A DNA stretch of 64,000 nt from Rubrivivax sp. (GTDB taxonomy: Bacteria > Pseudomonadota > Gammaproteobacteria > Burkholderiales > Burkholderiaceae). Position 1 is the first letter of the stretch. Every line of letters starts with the position of its first letter. The notes below the pieces were generated by a model that made no database searches, had not been told where the DNA came from, and saw only the letters and a program-made list of their open reading frames with translations. The translations under genes and the position numbers were made by a program. Location: the NCBI GenBank assembly GCA_016790225.1, contig JAEUOZ010000065.1, positions 1 to 64,000 on the forward strand. The letters are read 5' to 3'. Shown one piece after another: positions 13,301 to 21,578 of this stretch.

Positions 13301-14293
13301 GCGCGCGCCCAGGCCGCGGCGCCGCCGGCCACACTGGGCGCAGCGCCGCTCAAGGAGCAGGTGATCCACTTCGTCAACAAGAAGCTGCCGGGCGGGCTGC
13401 CCAAGCGCACGGCGCGCGCCTTGCTGGACATCGAAGACCGCGACTACGTGCCGATCATCCGCAACCCGGGCACCACCAACGCCGAGACCGAAGCGGTCTT
13501 CTATTTCCCGGGATGCGGCTCGGAGCGCCTCTTCAGCCAGGTGGGCCTGGCCACGCAGGCCATGCTGTGGCACGCAGGCGTGCAGACGGTGCTGCCGCCG
13601 GGCTACCTCTGCTGCGGCTACCCGCAGCGCGGATCCGGCCAGTTCGACAAGGCCGACCAGATCATCACCGACAACCGCGTGCTGTTTCATCGCGTGGCGA
13701 ATACGCTGAACTACCTGGACATCAAGACCGTGGTCGTGTCCTGCGGCACCTGCTTCGATCAGTTGCAGGGCTATCGCTTCGAGGAGATCTTTCCCGGCTG
13801 CCGCATCGTGGACATCCACGAGTACCTGCTGGAAAAAGGCGTCACCCTGCCGGCCGAGCAGGCGCAGGCCTACCTCTATCACGACCCCTGCCATTCGCCG
13901 ATGAAGCAGCAGGAGCCGATGAAGACGGTGAAGGCGCTGGTTGGCGATCAGGTCCTGAAGAGCGAACGCTGCTGCGGCGAGAGCGGCACGCTGGGCGTGA
14001 CGCGCCCGGACATCAGCACCCAGGTGCGCTTTCGCAAGGAAGAAGAACTTCGCAAGTCCGAAGCCGCGCTGCGCGCGGCCGGCGCCGTGCAGGCGGACGC
14101 CAACATCAAGATCCTCACCAGCTGCCCCAGCTGCCTGCAAGGCCTCAGCCGCTACCAGGGCGATCTGAGCAACGGCCTGCTCGAAGCCGACTACATCGTG
14201 GTCGAGATGGCCCGCAAGATCCTCGGAGAAACCTGGATGCAGGACTATGTGAACCAGGCCAACCGGGGCGGCATCGAGCGTGTCCTGGTCTAG
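10379..14293 (+). CDS. DUF3683 FAD-linked oxidase / Fe-S dehydrogenase fusion (D-lactate/glycolate dehydrogenase-like)
   Basis: A 1304-residue fusion of what GlcD, GlcE and GlcF-like proteins do separately. Order: an N-terminal DUF3683 domain (about 15-150); an FAD-binding type-4 domain (about 190-300) with the diphosphate loop [18 protein letters not shown]; an FAD-oxidase C-terminal domain with [14 protein letters not shown] (about 700) and [13 protein letters not shown]; two cysteine clusters for 4Fe-4S centres, [11 protein letters not shown] (about 834) and [12 protein letters not shown] (about 895); and two CCG domains (PGCGSE...[12 protein letters not shown] at about 1043, HDPCHSP...CCGESG at about 1165). 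It probably oxidises a 2-hydroxyacid such as D-lactate or glycolate and passes electrons to quinone at the membrane. No signal peptide. The exact substrate is unknown. It heads a run with the DUF971 gene and ubiE. Confidence 0.9.
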   Translation: MNAPLPQTAPALVAPDDAAPRLREIPYNYTSFSDREIVQRLLGAPAWVLLQQLRDERRTGRSARMLYEVLGDIWVVQRNPYLEDDLLANPKRRQLLVDALHHRLAEVEKRRTPGVDAQRDALVGQLLQAARAAVERFAAHFRAVWDLRKQARRVLGRHTAKDNLKFDGLSRVSHVTDATDWRVEYPFIVLTPDTEAEMAGLVQGCIDLGLTIVPRGGGTGYTGGAIPLTWKSAVINTEKLEAMSEVEMVRLPGLAEPVATVYSEAGVVTQRVADAAERAGHVFAVDPTSAEASCIGGNIAMNAGGKKAVLWGTALDNLASWKMVTPQARWLEVVRLDHNLGKIHDVEVARFELRHLDASGQRVERTERLEIPGRVFRKEGLGKDVTDKFLAGLPGIQKEGCDGLITSARWIVHRMPAHTRTVCLEFFGNPKDAVPSIVEIKDYLFAEARKPGGAVLAGLEHLDDRYLKAVGYATKSKRIVGGSGLPKMVLIGDIVGDDADAVARATSEVIRIANSRHGEGFVAVSADARKKFWLDRKRTAAIARHTNAFKINEDVVIPLERMGEYTEGIERINIELSLRNKLELVQALQAFFARGNLPLGKSDDAGEIPSAELLEDRVAQAQALLAEVRALWSGWLEGLDVTQADSGETCFAQLQDWRLRASWKLQIQKPLQSVFAGAAFAPILDECRRLHQQVLRGRVWVALHMHAGDGNVHTNIPVNSDNYAMLQTAHEAVARIMVLARRLGGVISGEHGIGITKLEFLTDDELRDFTAYKQRVDPQGHFNKGKLLRSTGPDHLPADLSAAYTPSFGLMGHESLIMQRSDIGAISDSIKDCLRCGKCKPVCATHVPRANLLYSPRNKILATSLLIEAFLYEEQTRRGISVQHWEDFEDVADHCTVCHKCASPCPVKIDFGDVTMNMRNLLRKMGKKSFRPGNAAAMLMLNATHPQTIKIARSLMVDVGFKAQRFMADLLKPLARAQAAAPPATLGAAPLKEQVIHFVNKKLPGGLPKRTARALLDIEDRDYVPIIRNPGTTNAETEAVFYFPGCGSERLFSQVGLATQAMLWHAGVQTVLPPGYLCCGYPQRGSGQFDKADQIITDNRVLFHRVANTLNYLDIKTVVVSCGTCFDQLQGYRFEEIFPGCRIVDIHEYLLEKGVTLPAEQAQAYLYHDPCHSPMKQQEPMKTVKALVGDQVLKSERCCGESGTLGVTRPDISTQVRFRKEEELRKSEAALRAAGAVQADANIKILTSCPSCLQGLSRYQGDLSNGLLEADYIVVEMARKILGETWMQDYVNQANRGGIERVLV

Positions 14294-14320
14294 GGCCCAC
14301 CCGGACAGAAGGAGAAACCG

Positions 14321-14734
14321 ATGAGCGCCACCGACACCCAGAGACAGCCCACGGCCCTGACCGTGCACCAGTCGTCCCGCATGCTGGAAATCAGCTTCGA
14401 CGACGGCGCGAGCTTTCGCATCCCCTTCGAGCTGATGCGGGTCTACTCGCCCTCGGCCGAAGTGCAGGGCCACGGCCCGGGCCAGGAAGTGCTGCAGACC
14501 GGCAAGCGCGAGGTGGGCATCATCGCCATCGAGCCCGTGGGCCACTATGCGGTGCAGCCCACCTTCTCCGATGGGCACGAAAGCGGCATCTTCTCCTGGG
14601 GCTACCTCTACGATCTGGGCGCGCGGCAGGAAGAGCTGTGGTCCACCTATCTGAGCCGCCTGGAAGCCGCGGGAAAGAGCCGCGACGAGCCCATGGCGGC
14701 GGCCGCCGCCGGCGGCAGCTGCTCGCACCATTGA
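14321..14734 (+). CDS. DUF971 domain-containing protein
   Basis: 137 aa. The core resembles the N-terminal domain of gamma-butyrobetaine hydroxylase (DUF971): an [17 protein letters not shown] strand, [17 protein letters not shown], and the closing [15 protein letters not shown]. Such small proteins are linked to Fe-S cluster handling (compare ApbC/Mrp fusions), but the role is unproven. The C-terminus ([12 protein letters not shown]) ends in a Cys/His tail that could bind metal. The RBS AGGAG precedes the ATG. It sits between the Fe-S dehydrogenase and ubiE, 27 and 34 bp away, so the three are likely cotranscribed. Confidence 0.85.
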   Translation: MSATDTQRQPTALTVHQSSRMLEISFDDGASFRIPFELMRVYSPSAEVQGHGPGQEVLQTGKREVGIIAIEPVGHYAVQPTFSDGHESGIFSWGYLYDLGARQEELWSTYLSRLEAAGKSRDEPMAAAAAGGSCSHH

Positions 14735-14768
14735 CTCCCCCCCATTGACCCGACGGCAGGAGATCGCG

Positions 14769-15500
14769 ATGAGTCAGACGCACTTCGGGTATCAGACCGT
14801 CGACGAGGCCGAGAAGGCTTCCCGCGTGCGCCAGGTCTTCGACTCGGTCGCGCAGCGTTATGACGTCATGAACGACCTGATGTCGATGGGCCTGCACCGC
14901 GCATGGAAGGCCTACACCGTGGCCGTGGCCCGCGTGCAGCCGGGCGACCGGGTGCTGGACATCGCGGCCGGCACCGGAGATCTCACGGCCGCATTCGCGC
15001 GCAAGGTGGGGCGCGATGGGCTGGTCGTGCACACAGACATCAACCTGTCCATGCTCAAGACCGGCCGGGACCGGCTCCTTGACCAGGGCCTGGTGCTGCC
15101 CACGGCCGCCTGCGATGCCGAACACCTCCCCTTTGCCGACGCCAGCTTCGATCTCGTCTCGGTGGCCTTCGGCTTGCGCAACATGACCCACAAGGACCGC
15201 GCGCTGGCCGAGATGGCACGGGTGCTGCGACCGGGGGGCCGGCTGCTGGTGCTGGAGTTTTCCAAGGTGGCGGCTCCGCTGCGGCCCGCCTATGACTGGT
15301 ATTCGTTCAACGTCCTGCCCAGGATCGGGCGCTGGGTGGCCAAGGACGAAGACAGCTACCGCTATCTGGCTGAATCCATCCGCATGCACCCGGATCAGGC
15401 CAGCCTGAAGGGCCTGATGCAGACGGCAGGCTTCGGCCACGTGGACGTGCACAACCTGACGGCGGGCGTGGTGGCCCTGCATGTCGGCGTCCGCTGCTGA
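14769..15500 (+). CDS. ubiE: Demethylmenaquinol/2-methoxy-6-polyprenyl-benzoquinol methyltransferase UbiE
   Basis: The C-methyltransferase of ubiquinone (and menaquinone) synthesis. 243 aa from the ATG at 14769 ([11 protein letters not shown]), preceded by AGGAG; an upstream in-frame start at 14745 is less likely. Motifs are [21 protein letters not shown], the SAM-binding [12 protein letters not shown] (motif I), [24 protein letters not shown] (motif II), [20 protein letters not shown] and [11 protein letters not shown] (motif III). These are all UbiE signatures and the length is normal. Confidence 0.96.
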   Translation: MSQTHFGYQTVDEAEKASRVRQVFDSVAQRYDVMNDLMSMGLHRAWKAYTVAVARVQPGDRVLDIAAGTGDLTAAFARKVGRDGLVVHTDINLSMLKTGRDRLLDQGLVLPTAACDAEHLPFADASFDLVSVAFGLRNMTHKDRALAEMARVLRPGGRLLVLEFSKVAAPLRPAYDWYSFNVLPRIGRWVAKDEDSYRYLAESIRMHPDQASLKGLMQTAGFGHVDVHNLTAGVVALHVGVRC

Positions 15501-15704
15501 GGGCTTTCGGCCCGGCCTCGGCCTCGGCCGTTAACATCCGGTCACAACTGCCCGTACTGGGACCCCCCTTCATTGACAGGAGTGTCGCCAGTGGCCCTGC
15601 CGGTACACTTCTCGGCTGCCTTCCACCGGGTTTACCCTGCGGCTTTTGCCCTCTGGCGGCCATGGAAGTTCATCGTCATGTCCCCCGGGAGTTGGAGTCG
15701 TCTT

Positions 15705-16739
15705 ATGCAGCGTCGAGTGGCCCATTTGAATACTTTCAGGCCGGTGCTGGTGGTATCCCTTCTGACCGCGTCCTTGGTACTCGTGGCCTGCGGCGGTGGC
15801 AAGGATGAGAAGAAGGCCGCCGGGCAGACGGTCGCACGCGTCAACAAGGAAGAGTTGACCGTCCACCAGATCAATTTTGTGCTCTCCCAGCAGCGGGGTC
15901 TGCGGCCGGAGCAGACCGATGCCGCCAGCCGCCAGGTGCTCGAGCGGCTCATCGACCAGGAACTGGCGATCCAGAAGGCAACCGAGCAGAAGCTGGACCG
16001 CGACGCCCGCGTGGTCGCCCAGCTGGAAGCTGCGCGCCGCGACATCATCTCCCGCGCCTATTTCGAGCGTGTGGGCGAAGCGGCCCCGAAGCCTGCGCCC
16101 GAAGACATCAAGAAGTACTACGACGAAAACCCCGCTCTCTTTGCACAGCGCCGGGTCTACCAGCTGCAGGAAATCGCGATCGAGGCGACGCCGGACAAGG
16201 TGGACGCACTCAATGCGGCCCTGAAGTCGGCCAAGACCGCGGCCGACTTCGTGCAGTACCTGCGCACCAACAACTTCAAGTTCAACGGGAATCAGGCCGT
16301 TCGTGGGGCCGAGCAGATCCCCATGGCCTTGCTCGCGACGCTGAGCAAGATGAAGGACGGCGAGTCCCTGTTCAACGCCACACCGACTGGCGCCACCGTG
16401 CTCGTTCTGGCCGGTTCGCGGGCGCAGCCCGTCGATGAGGCGACGGCGCGCCCGGCGATCGAGCAGTTCCTTGTGAACGACCGCAAGCGGCGCCTGGTGG
16501 CCGACGATGTCAAGGCCCTGCGCGCGGCGGCCGACATCAAGTACCTGGGCAAGTTTGCCGAAGGCCCCAAGGGGGGCGCGGCACCGGCGGCCACAGCGTC
16601 GCCGGCTGACGTGGCGGCCTCGGCTGTCCAGGCCGGTGCGGCGGCGCCTGCCGCAGCTGTCGTTGCCCCGTCTCCTGCTGCCGCCGCGTCCAGCGGTCTG
16701 GACGCCGGCACGATCACCAAGGGATTGGGTCTGAAATGA
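15705..16739 (+). CDS. epsD: EpsD-family peptidyl-prolyl cis-trans isomerase lipoprotein
   Basis: 344 aa from the ATG at 15705, which has a GGAG Shine-Dalgarno 7 nt upstream; longer in-frame starts exist but lack this. The N-terminus is a lipoprotein signal with lipobox LVAC and Cys29 as the lipidated residue. The body resembles SurA/PpiC-type chaperones: an N-terminal helical region (VARVNKEELTVHQINFVL, DAASRQVLERLIDQELAIQKA), then a parvulin-like segment (AQRRVYQLQEIAIE). The tail (about 285-335) is Ala/Pro-rich. It is the first gene of an exosortase-B-type exopolysaccharide locus and probably assists folding of outer-membrane export components. Its stop overlaps the epsE start (ATGA). Confidence 0.87.
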   Translation: MQRRVAHLNTFRPVLVVSLLTASLVLVACGGGKDEKKAAGQTVARVNKEELTVHQINFVLSQQRGLRPEQTDAASRQVLERLIDQELAIQKATEQKLDRDARVVAQLEAARRDIISRAYFERVGEAAPKPAPEDIKKYYDENPALFAQRRVYQLQEIAIEATPDKVDALNAALKSAKTAADFVQYLRTNNFKFNGNQAVRGAEQIPMALLATLSKMKDGESLFNATPTGATVLVLAGSRAQPVDEATARPAIEQFLVNDRKRRLVADDVKALRAAADIKYLGKFAEGPKGGAAPAATASPADVAASAVQAGAAAPAAAVVAPSPAAAASSGLDAGTITKGLGLK

Positions 16740-17587
16740 GGTCTGCGATGCGCATGTTGTCTTCCGGTTTGCGGTTCTTCTGCGGCGCCATCATGGCCTT
16801 GGCGCTGTTTGCCGTGCAGTCGCCGGCCAGCGCCCAGTCCGCTTCGGGCAGTTCGGCCACGGCTCAGTACAAGCTGGCTCCGGGTGACGGCATCCGTGTC
16901 TTTGTCTACCAGAACGCAGATCTCTCCCTGGAGTTGCGTCTGACGGAGAGCGGTACGGTTTCCTATCCGCTGCTGGGTTCGATCAACCTGTCGGGCCTGA
17001 CCGTCAACCAGGCCGAGCAGCGCATTGCTGACGGTCTGCGCGATGGCAAGTTCGTCAACCGCCCCCAGGTGACGGTGACCTTGCTCCAGGTGCGCGGCAA
17101 CCAGGTGTCGATCCTGGGCCAGGTCAACCGCCCCGGCCGTTACCCGCTGGAGACCGGTGAAGTGCGCCTGACGGACATCATCGCGACGGCGGGCGGCATT
17201 GCCGTCACGGGCGCCGACTCGGTGACGGTCGTCGGCACCCGCAATGGCGCGCCTTACCGCGTGGCCGTGGATCTGCCGGGTGTCTTTGGTGTCGGTCGTC
17301 GTGGCGACGACATCATCATGCGCGACGGCGACGTGATCTGGGTTGACCGGCTGCCGCAGATCTACCTGTACGGCGAAGTCCAGCGCCCCGGGCCTGCTCG
17401 TCTTGAGCGTGACATGACGGTCATGCAGGCTCTGGCGACGGCGGGCGGCCTGACGCAGCGCGGCACGGAGAAGGGCCTGCGCATCCACCGCAAGGCGCCG
17501 AACGGCGAGGTTCGCATCCTGGAGCCCAAGATGACGGATACGGTTCAGGCCAACGACGTGGTATTCGTTCGAGAATCCCTCTTCTGA
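16736..17587 (+). CDS. epsE: Polysaccharide export outer-membrane protein EpsE (Wza-like)
   Basis: 283 aa with an N-terminal signal peptide of about 34 residues (ending SPASAQ). The Poly_export (Wza) domain starts at YKLAPGDGIRVFVYQNADLSLELRL, followed by two SLBB-type segments (GNQVSILGQVNRPGRYPLE and PQIYLYGEVQRPGPARLERDM). It forms the channel through which the polymer leaves the cell. No lipobox Cys is obvious, unlike E. coli Wza. It starts inside the epsD stop, which implies translational coupling. Confidence 0.92.
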   Translation: MRSAMRMLSSGLRFFCGAIMALALFAVQSPASAQSASGSSATAQYKLAPGDGIRVFVYQNADLSLELRLTESGTVSYPLLGSINLSGLTVNQAEQRIADGLRDGKFVNRPQVTVTLLQVRGNQVSILGQVNRPGRYPLETGEVRLTDIIATAGGIAVTGADSVTVVGTRNGAPYRVAVDLPGVFGVGRRGDDIIMRDGDVIWVDRLPQIYLYGEVQRPGPARLERDMTVMQALATAGGLTQRGTEKGLRIHRKAPNGEVRILEPKMTDTVQANDVVFVRESLF

Positions 17588-17605
17588 TCCCGCAGGAACG
17601 GCGAC

Positions 17606-19030
17606 ATGAGTCCGAAACAGATACTGCTTGTCCTCAAGCTGCGTTGGTGGCTGATTCTGGGCTGCCTGGCGCTTGCGCTGGCCGCCGCCGCCGCCTACCT
17701 GTGGAAGGCCAAGTTCACTTATGTGGCCCGGACCCAGGTCATCGTGGACCTGAAGACGGATCCGCTGCTCACGGCGCTGGCACCGGCCCTGGGCGCGCCT
17801 GGCTATCTGGCCACTCAGGTGGAGATCCTGCAGAGCGAGCGCCTGGCCGGGCGCGTGGTGCGCATGATGGGCCTGGCGCAAAGCCCGGCCGCCGTGGCCC
17901 GTTGGCGTGAAGCCACCGAGGCGCGGATTCCGCTGGAGACCTTCTACGCCCTGGTCCTGCAGGACGGCTTGAAGGCAGAGGCTTCCAATCGCGGCAGCCA
18001 GATCCTGACCCTGTCCTTTGTCGCCGAGGATCCCAACTTTGCTGCGGCCGCCGTCAATGCGTTTGCCAAGGCCTACATCGACCTGAGCGTCGAATTGCGC
18101 GCAGGCCCCGCCAAGGAAAACGCAGCCTTCTTCGAAGAGCGGCTCAAGGCGCTGCGCGGCGAACTCGAAGCCGCGCAGAACAAGGTGGCAGCCTTCCAGC
18201 GTGCGCGGGGCGTGGTGATCTCCAACGAGCGCTATGACCAGGAAATTGCCCGCCTGGCCAGCCTCGAGACCTCTTATGCGGCGGCCCTGGCGGAGCAGGC
18301 CGCCACCAGCAGCGTGGCGCGCAACAGCGGTGAATCGTCCGCCGATGTCTCGCAGAACCCGGCGGTCGTTTCGCTGCGTTCCCAACTCGCAGCTGCCGAG
18401 GCACGCCTGGCCGAGGCCAGCCTCACGCTCGGTGCCAGCCACCCGGCCCGCATCCAGCTCGAGGCGCAGATCAAGGAACTGCGCGACCAGCTTGCGCGGG
18501 AGACACGACTGGTCAGCGGCACGTCCGCCAGCGTGAACCGCGTCGCCTCGGCCAAGCTCGGCGAGCTTCGCAGCCTGGTCGAAGCGCAGAAGCGCACCAT
18601 CGTCAACATGCGCACGGTGCGCGACGAAGGCGCGCTGCTGCTGAAGGAACTCGAAGCGGCGCAGCGCGCGTTCGACACCGTGAGCCAGCGCCGCAGCCAG
18701 GTTTCGCTGGAGTCGCAGGCTGACACGGCAGGCGCTCGCGTGCTGACGCCGGCCGTGGCGCCGATGGAGCCCACCAGCCCGAAGCCGCCGCTGATCCTCG
18801 TGGCCGCCGTGATCGGCGGCCTGACGCTCGGCATTGCCGGCGCCATCGGCTGGGAAATGCTGGATCGGCGTGTGCGCAGTGCCGAGGATCTGGCAGTTGC
18901 CGAGGGCGTGCCCGTGCTGGGCATCCTCTCGTCCAAGCCGGGCAAGGCACTGCCGCGAATCGGTCCAGGAATGCTGCCTGCGCCTTCCGCCCCCGCTGCG
19001 CCTCGCTTGACGATGAGCGAGGGTTCCTGA
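17606..19030 (+). CDS. epsF: Chain length determinant protein EpsF (Wzz-like copolymerase)
   Basis: 474 aa with the polysaccharide copolymerase layout: TM1 at about 12-32 (LRWWLILGCLALALAAAAAYL), a long periplasmic region that is mostly coiled coil (about 160-390, heptad-rich, for example LKALRGELEAAQNKVAAFQ), and TM2 at about 395-417 after the Pro-rich PTSPKPPL motif typical of Wzz/Wzc. The short cytoplasmic tail would contact EpsG. It controls polymer length together with EpsE and EpsG. The epsG start follows 1 nt after its stop. Confidence 0.92.
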   Translation: MSPKQILLVLKLRWWLILGCLALALAAAAAYLWKAKFTYVARTQVIVDLKTDPLLTALAPALGAPGYLATQVEILQSERLAGRVVRMMGLAQSPAAVARWREATEARIPLETFYALVLQDGLKAEASNRGSQILTLSFVAEDPNFAAAAVNAFAKAYIDLSVELRAGPAKENAAFFEERLKALRGELEAAQNKVAAFQRARGVVISNERYDQEIARLASLETSYAAALAEQAATSSVARNSGESSADVSQNPAVVSLRSQLAAAEARLAEASLTLGASHPARIQLEAQIKELRDQLARETRLVSGTSASVNRVASAKLGELRSLVEAQKRTIVNMRTVRDEGALLLKELEAAQRAFDTVSQRRSQVSLESQADTAGARVLTPAVAPMEPTSPKPPLILVAAVIGGLTLGIAGAIGWEMLDRRVRSAEDLAVAEGVPVLGILSSKPGKALPRIGPGMLPAPSAPAAPRLTMSEGS

Positions 19031-19031
19031 G

Positions 19032-19934
19032 ATGGCCAAGACCCATTCGTCGTTCAGCGCCAAGAATGTCGATCGATCCATCGGTGCGATCCTGATCGAC
19101 AGTGGCCGCTTGTCGCCGGACGACACCGAGCGGGTGCTGCAGTTCCAGAAGGAAGCCGGCATCCGCTTCGGCGAAGCCGGCATCAAGCTCGGCCTGCTGA
19201 CCGAAGCGGACATCCTGTTTGCGCTGTCCCTGCAGTTCGACTACCCCTTCCTGAGCGGGCCCTCGCGGCCGGTGAGCGAAGAAGTGGTCGTCGCTTACCG
19301 GCCCTTCGGGCATGAAGGCGAGCGGCTGCGCTCCTTGCGCAGCCAGCTGCAGCTTCGCTGGTTCGACGAAACCGGCAAGAACACGAGCCTGGCCGTCGTC
19401 GGGCCTCACCGGGGTGAAGGTCGCAGCTATCTCGCGGCCAACCTGGCGGTGTCCTTTGCTCAGGCTGGAGAGCGCACGCTGCTGATCGATGCCGATCTGC
19501 ACAACGCGTCGCAGCACCGCTACTTCAAGCTCGAGAACGGCTCAGGCCTGTCGAACCTGCTTGCGGGCCAGCTCCAGGACGGCATGGTGCAGTTTGTCCA
19601 GGGCATCCCCGGCCTGGCCGTGCTGCCTTCCGGGCCGCTGCCACCCAATCCCCAGGAATTGCTGGCACGTCCGGTGTTCCAGCGCATCCTCGAGCAGAGC
19701 TCGTCGACCTTCAGCGTGGTCATCGTCGATACCCCGGCGATGGAAGAAGGCATCGACGCCACGCTGCTCGCGCGGGCGACCCGTGCGGCGCTCGCCGTCG
19801 CGCGCACCAACCTCACGCGCACCGATGCGTTTGCCGAAGCCACGGCGATGGTGAGCGACATCGGCGCCAAGGTCGTCGGCTCCGTGCTCGTGGATGTGGA
19901 ACCCGCCCGACGGCGACGCGGCAAAGCTGCGTGA
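19032..19934 (+). CDS. epsG: Chain-length tyrosine-kinase-like ATPase EpsG with N-terminal MshEN-like module
   Basis: 300 aa. Residues about 16-70 carry two tandem motifs (SIGAILIDSGRLSPDD and RFGEAGIKLGLLTEAD, each followed by an LxxQ/LSLQ turn) that look like the MshEN/GspE N-terminal domain; in MshE this domain binds c-di-GMP. Residues about 118-290 are a BY-kinase/MinD-type P-loop domain: GPHRGEGRS at 124-132, Walker A' LLIDADLHN (about 150-158) and VVIVDTPAMEEG. The usual Walker A lysine is Arg131, and there is no C-terminal tyrosine cluster, so kinase activity is uncertain. I believe GRS is common in EpsG proteins but cannot check here. It partners EpsF. Confidence 0.88.
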   Translation: MAKTHSSFSAKNVDRSIGAILIDSGRLSPDDTERVLQFQKEAGIRFGEAGIKLGLLTEADILFALSLQFDYPFLSGPSRPVSEEVVVAYRPFGHEGERLRSLRSQLQLRWFDETGKNTSLAVVGPHRGEGRSYLAANLAVSFAQAGERTLLIDADLHNASQHRYFKLENGSGLSNLLAGQLQDGMVQFVQGIPGLAVLPSGPLPPNPQELLARPVFQRILEQSSSTFSVVIVDTPAMEEGIDATLLARATRAALAVARTNLTRTDAFAEATAMVSDIGAKVVGSVLVDVEPARRRRGKAA

Positions 19935-19935
19935 C

Positions 19936-20823
19936 ATGAGCGCAGCGACGATGCACCCGACGGGGGCTCGTTCGATACCCATTGCCCTCGGATGCTTGCT
20001 GGCCGGGTGGGCCGCGCTGTATGGGCCCGTCTACTGGCAGGCCTTTGAAACCCTCTGGCAGACCGAAGACCAGGGCCACGGGCCGCTGGTGCTGGTTGTT
20101 GCGGCCTGGCTGTTCTGGCAATCCCGGGATGGCCTGAGGCGTCTGCCCGATCGCTCGGCGGCGACAGCGGGCTGGGCGCTGGTGTTGCTGGGCCTCTCGC
20201 TCTATCTGGTCGGCCGTCTGCTGGCCTTTCACCCGTTCACCTTCGGCTCGCAGGTGCCGCTGGTGGCGGGGCTGCTGCTGCTGAGCAAAGGGATGCCCGG
20301 TCTGCGCCTGGCCTGGTTTGCCGTGCTCTTCCTGATCTTCATGGTGCCGCTGCCGGGCAGCCTGGTCGATGCCAGCACGCAATCCTTGAAGCAATGGATC
20401 TCGGTGCTGGTGACCGAGATTCTTCATGCCGTGGGCTACCCGATATCCCGTACCGGCGTCACCTTGTCGATCGGGCAGTATCAGCTGCTCGTGGCAGATG
20501 CCTGTTCGGGCATGCACTCCATGTTCAGCCTGTCGGCGCTCGGCAGCCTGTACGTCTATCTGATGGCGCGCGAGCGTCGATTGCACAACGCCATCATGCT
20601 CGCGCTCATTCTCCCGACAGCCTTCTTCGCGAACATCATCCGGGTGATCATTCTGGTGTTGATCACCTACTATTTCGGCGAAGAGGCCGGCCGGGGTTTC
20701 CTGCACGGCTTTGCCGGTCTGGCGCTGCTGGCCGTTTCCCTGCTGATGCTGTTTCTGGCCGATGCCGTGCTGCTGCGCGTCATCAAACCGCGTGGCGCCC
20801 TGCGCCAGATGCCGGCAGCATGA
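19936..20823 (+). CDS. xrtB: Exosortase B (EpsH-type)
   Basis: 295 aa from ATG at 19936, 1 nt after the epsG stop. A polytopic membrane protein of about 8 helices. The exosortase catalytic residues are all present: Cys190 (VADACSGMHSM), Arg236 (FFANIIRVIILV) and His257 (GRGFLHGFAG). Exosortases cleave PEP-CTERM-type sorting signals and attach proteins to surface polysaccharide. The B type is defined by the epsD-epsI surroundings seen here. No PEP-CTERM substrate is recognisable in this window. The 3' end overlaps the epsI start (ATGA). Confidence 0.92.
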   Translation: MSAATMHPTGARSIPIALGCLLAGWAALYGPVYWQAFETLWQTEDQGHGPLVLVVAAWLFWQSRDGLRRLPDRSAATAGWALVLLGLSLYLVGRLLAFHPFTFGSQVPLVAGLLLLSKGMPGLRLAWFAVLFLIFMVPLPGSLVDASTQSLKQWISVLVTEILHAVGYPISRTGVTLSIGQYQLLVADACSGMHSMFSLSALGSLYVYLMARERRLHNAIMLALILPTAFFANIIRVIILVLITYYFGEEAGRGFLHGFAGLALLAVSLLMLFLADAVLLRVIKPRGALRQMPAA

Positions 20824-21512
20824 ATGCCGTCGTCGCACGGCCGTGGCTTGCGCCGCTGCTCTTTGTCCTGATGGCGGCTGTGGCCACGCTCGGCCACTGG
20901 GTTCAGCCGTCGACGGACCAGCGGCAAAGCGAGGCCTCCGCCCGCTTCGTGCTGGAAAAGGAGATTCCGACCTCGTTCGGGTCCTGGCGAGTGGTGCCTC
21001 ATGCCGTGGGCGTGGTGGCCAACCCCGAGATCCAGGAGATCCTGGACCGGGTCTACAGCCAGATCCTCACGCGGACTTATATCGGTCCCGATGGTTATCG
21101 CATCATGCTGTCCATGGCCTACGGCGAAGACCAGCGCGGCGGACTGCAGGCGCATCGACCGGAGGTCTGTTACCCGGCGCAGGGCTTCGAGTTGCTGTCC
21201 AACGAACTGGCCGGGATCGTGACGCCGCAGGGGTCCATTGCGGGGCGCCGCCTGATCACGCGCCTGGGCACTCGCGCTGAACCGCTGACCTACTGGTTCA
21301 GCGTGGGCGACAAACCCGTCACCGGGCGCCTGGAGCGCCGCATGGAGGAAGTCAAGCTCGTGCTGAAGGGCGTGCCGCCTGACGGACTGCTGTTCCGCGT
21401 GTCATCGATCGATCCCGATTCGCGCCGCGGCTTCGAGCAGCAGCAGCGGTTCGTGGCCGAGCTCATCAACGCGCTGCCGCCGCAGACGCGCAAGAAAATC
21501 AGCGGTCTCTGA
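20820..21512 (+). CDS. epsI: Exosortase-associated protein EpsI
   Basis: 230 aa from ATG at 20820, which overlaps the xrtB stop. It has one N-terminal hydrophobic segment (about 9-27) and then a periplasmic domain of the EpsI family: IPTSFGSWRVV near the start, then RTYIGPDGYRIMLSMAYGEDQ and HRPEVCYPAQGFEL, which contains the conserved Cys. EpsI often occurs fused to exosortases; here it is separate, as usual for the B type. Its role is in polymer synthesis or processing but is not biochemically settled. Confidence 0.9.
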   Translation: MNAVVARPWLAPLLFVLMAAVATLGHWVQPSTDQRQSEASARFVLEKEIPTSFGSWRVVPHAVGVVANPEIQEILDRVYSQILTRTYIGPDGYRIMLSMAYGEDQRGGLQAHRPEVCYPAQGFELLSNELAGIVTPQGSIAGRRLITRLGTRAEPLTYWFSVGDKPVTGRLERRMEEVKLVLKGVPPDGLLFRVSSIDPDSRRGFEQQQRFVAELINALPPQTRKKISGL

Positions 21513-21578
21513 TTTCCGGGAGGCGCGCGCCGGCGCGCCGTGGACCTTCGGCCGCCAACACCCATCACAGGTATCGCC

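Noticed and set aside
10142..14731. A 1529-codon open frame on the minus strand
   Set aside because: It is antisense to the DUF3683 dehydrogenase and the DUF971 gene, has low-complexity His/Ala/Gly composition and no domain; long antisense frames are common at this GC content.
15573..15609. Promoter for epsD from TTGACA and TACACT
   Set aside because: The two hexamers are 25 bp apart, too far for a sigma-70 promoter.
16292..19213. A 973-codon minus-strand open frame
   Set aside because: It is antisense to epsD, epsE and epsF, which have clear family motifs; its own composition is non-protein-like.
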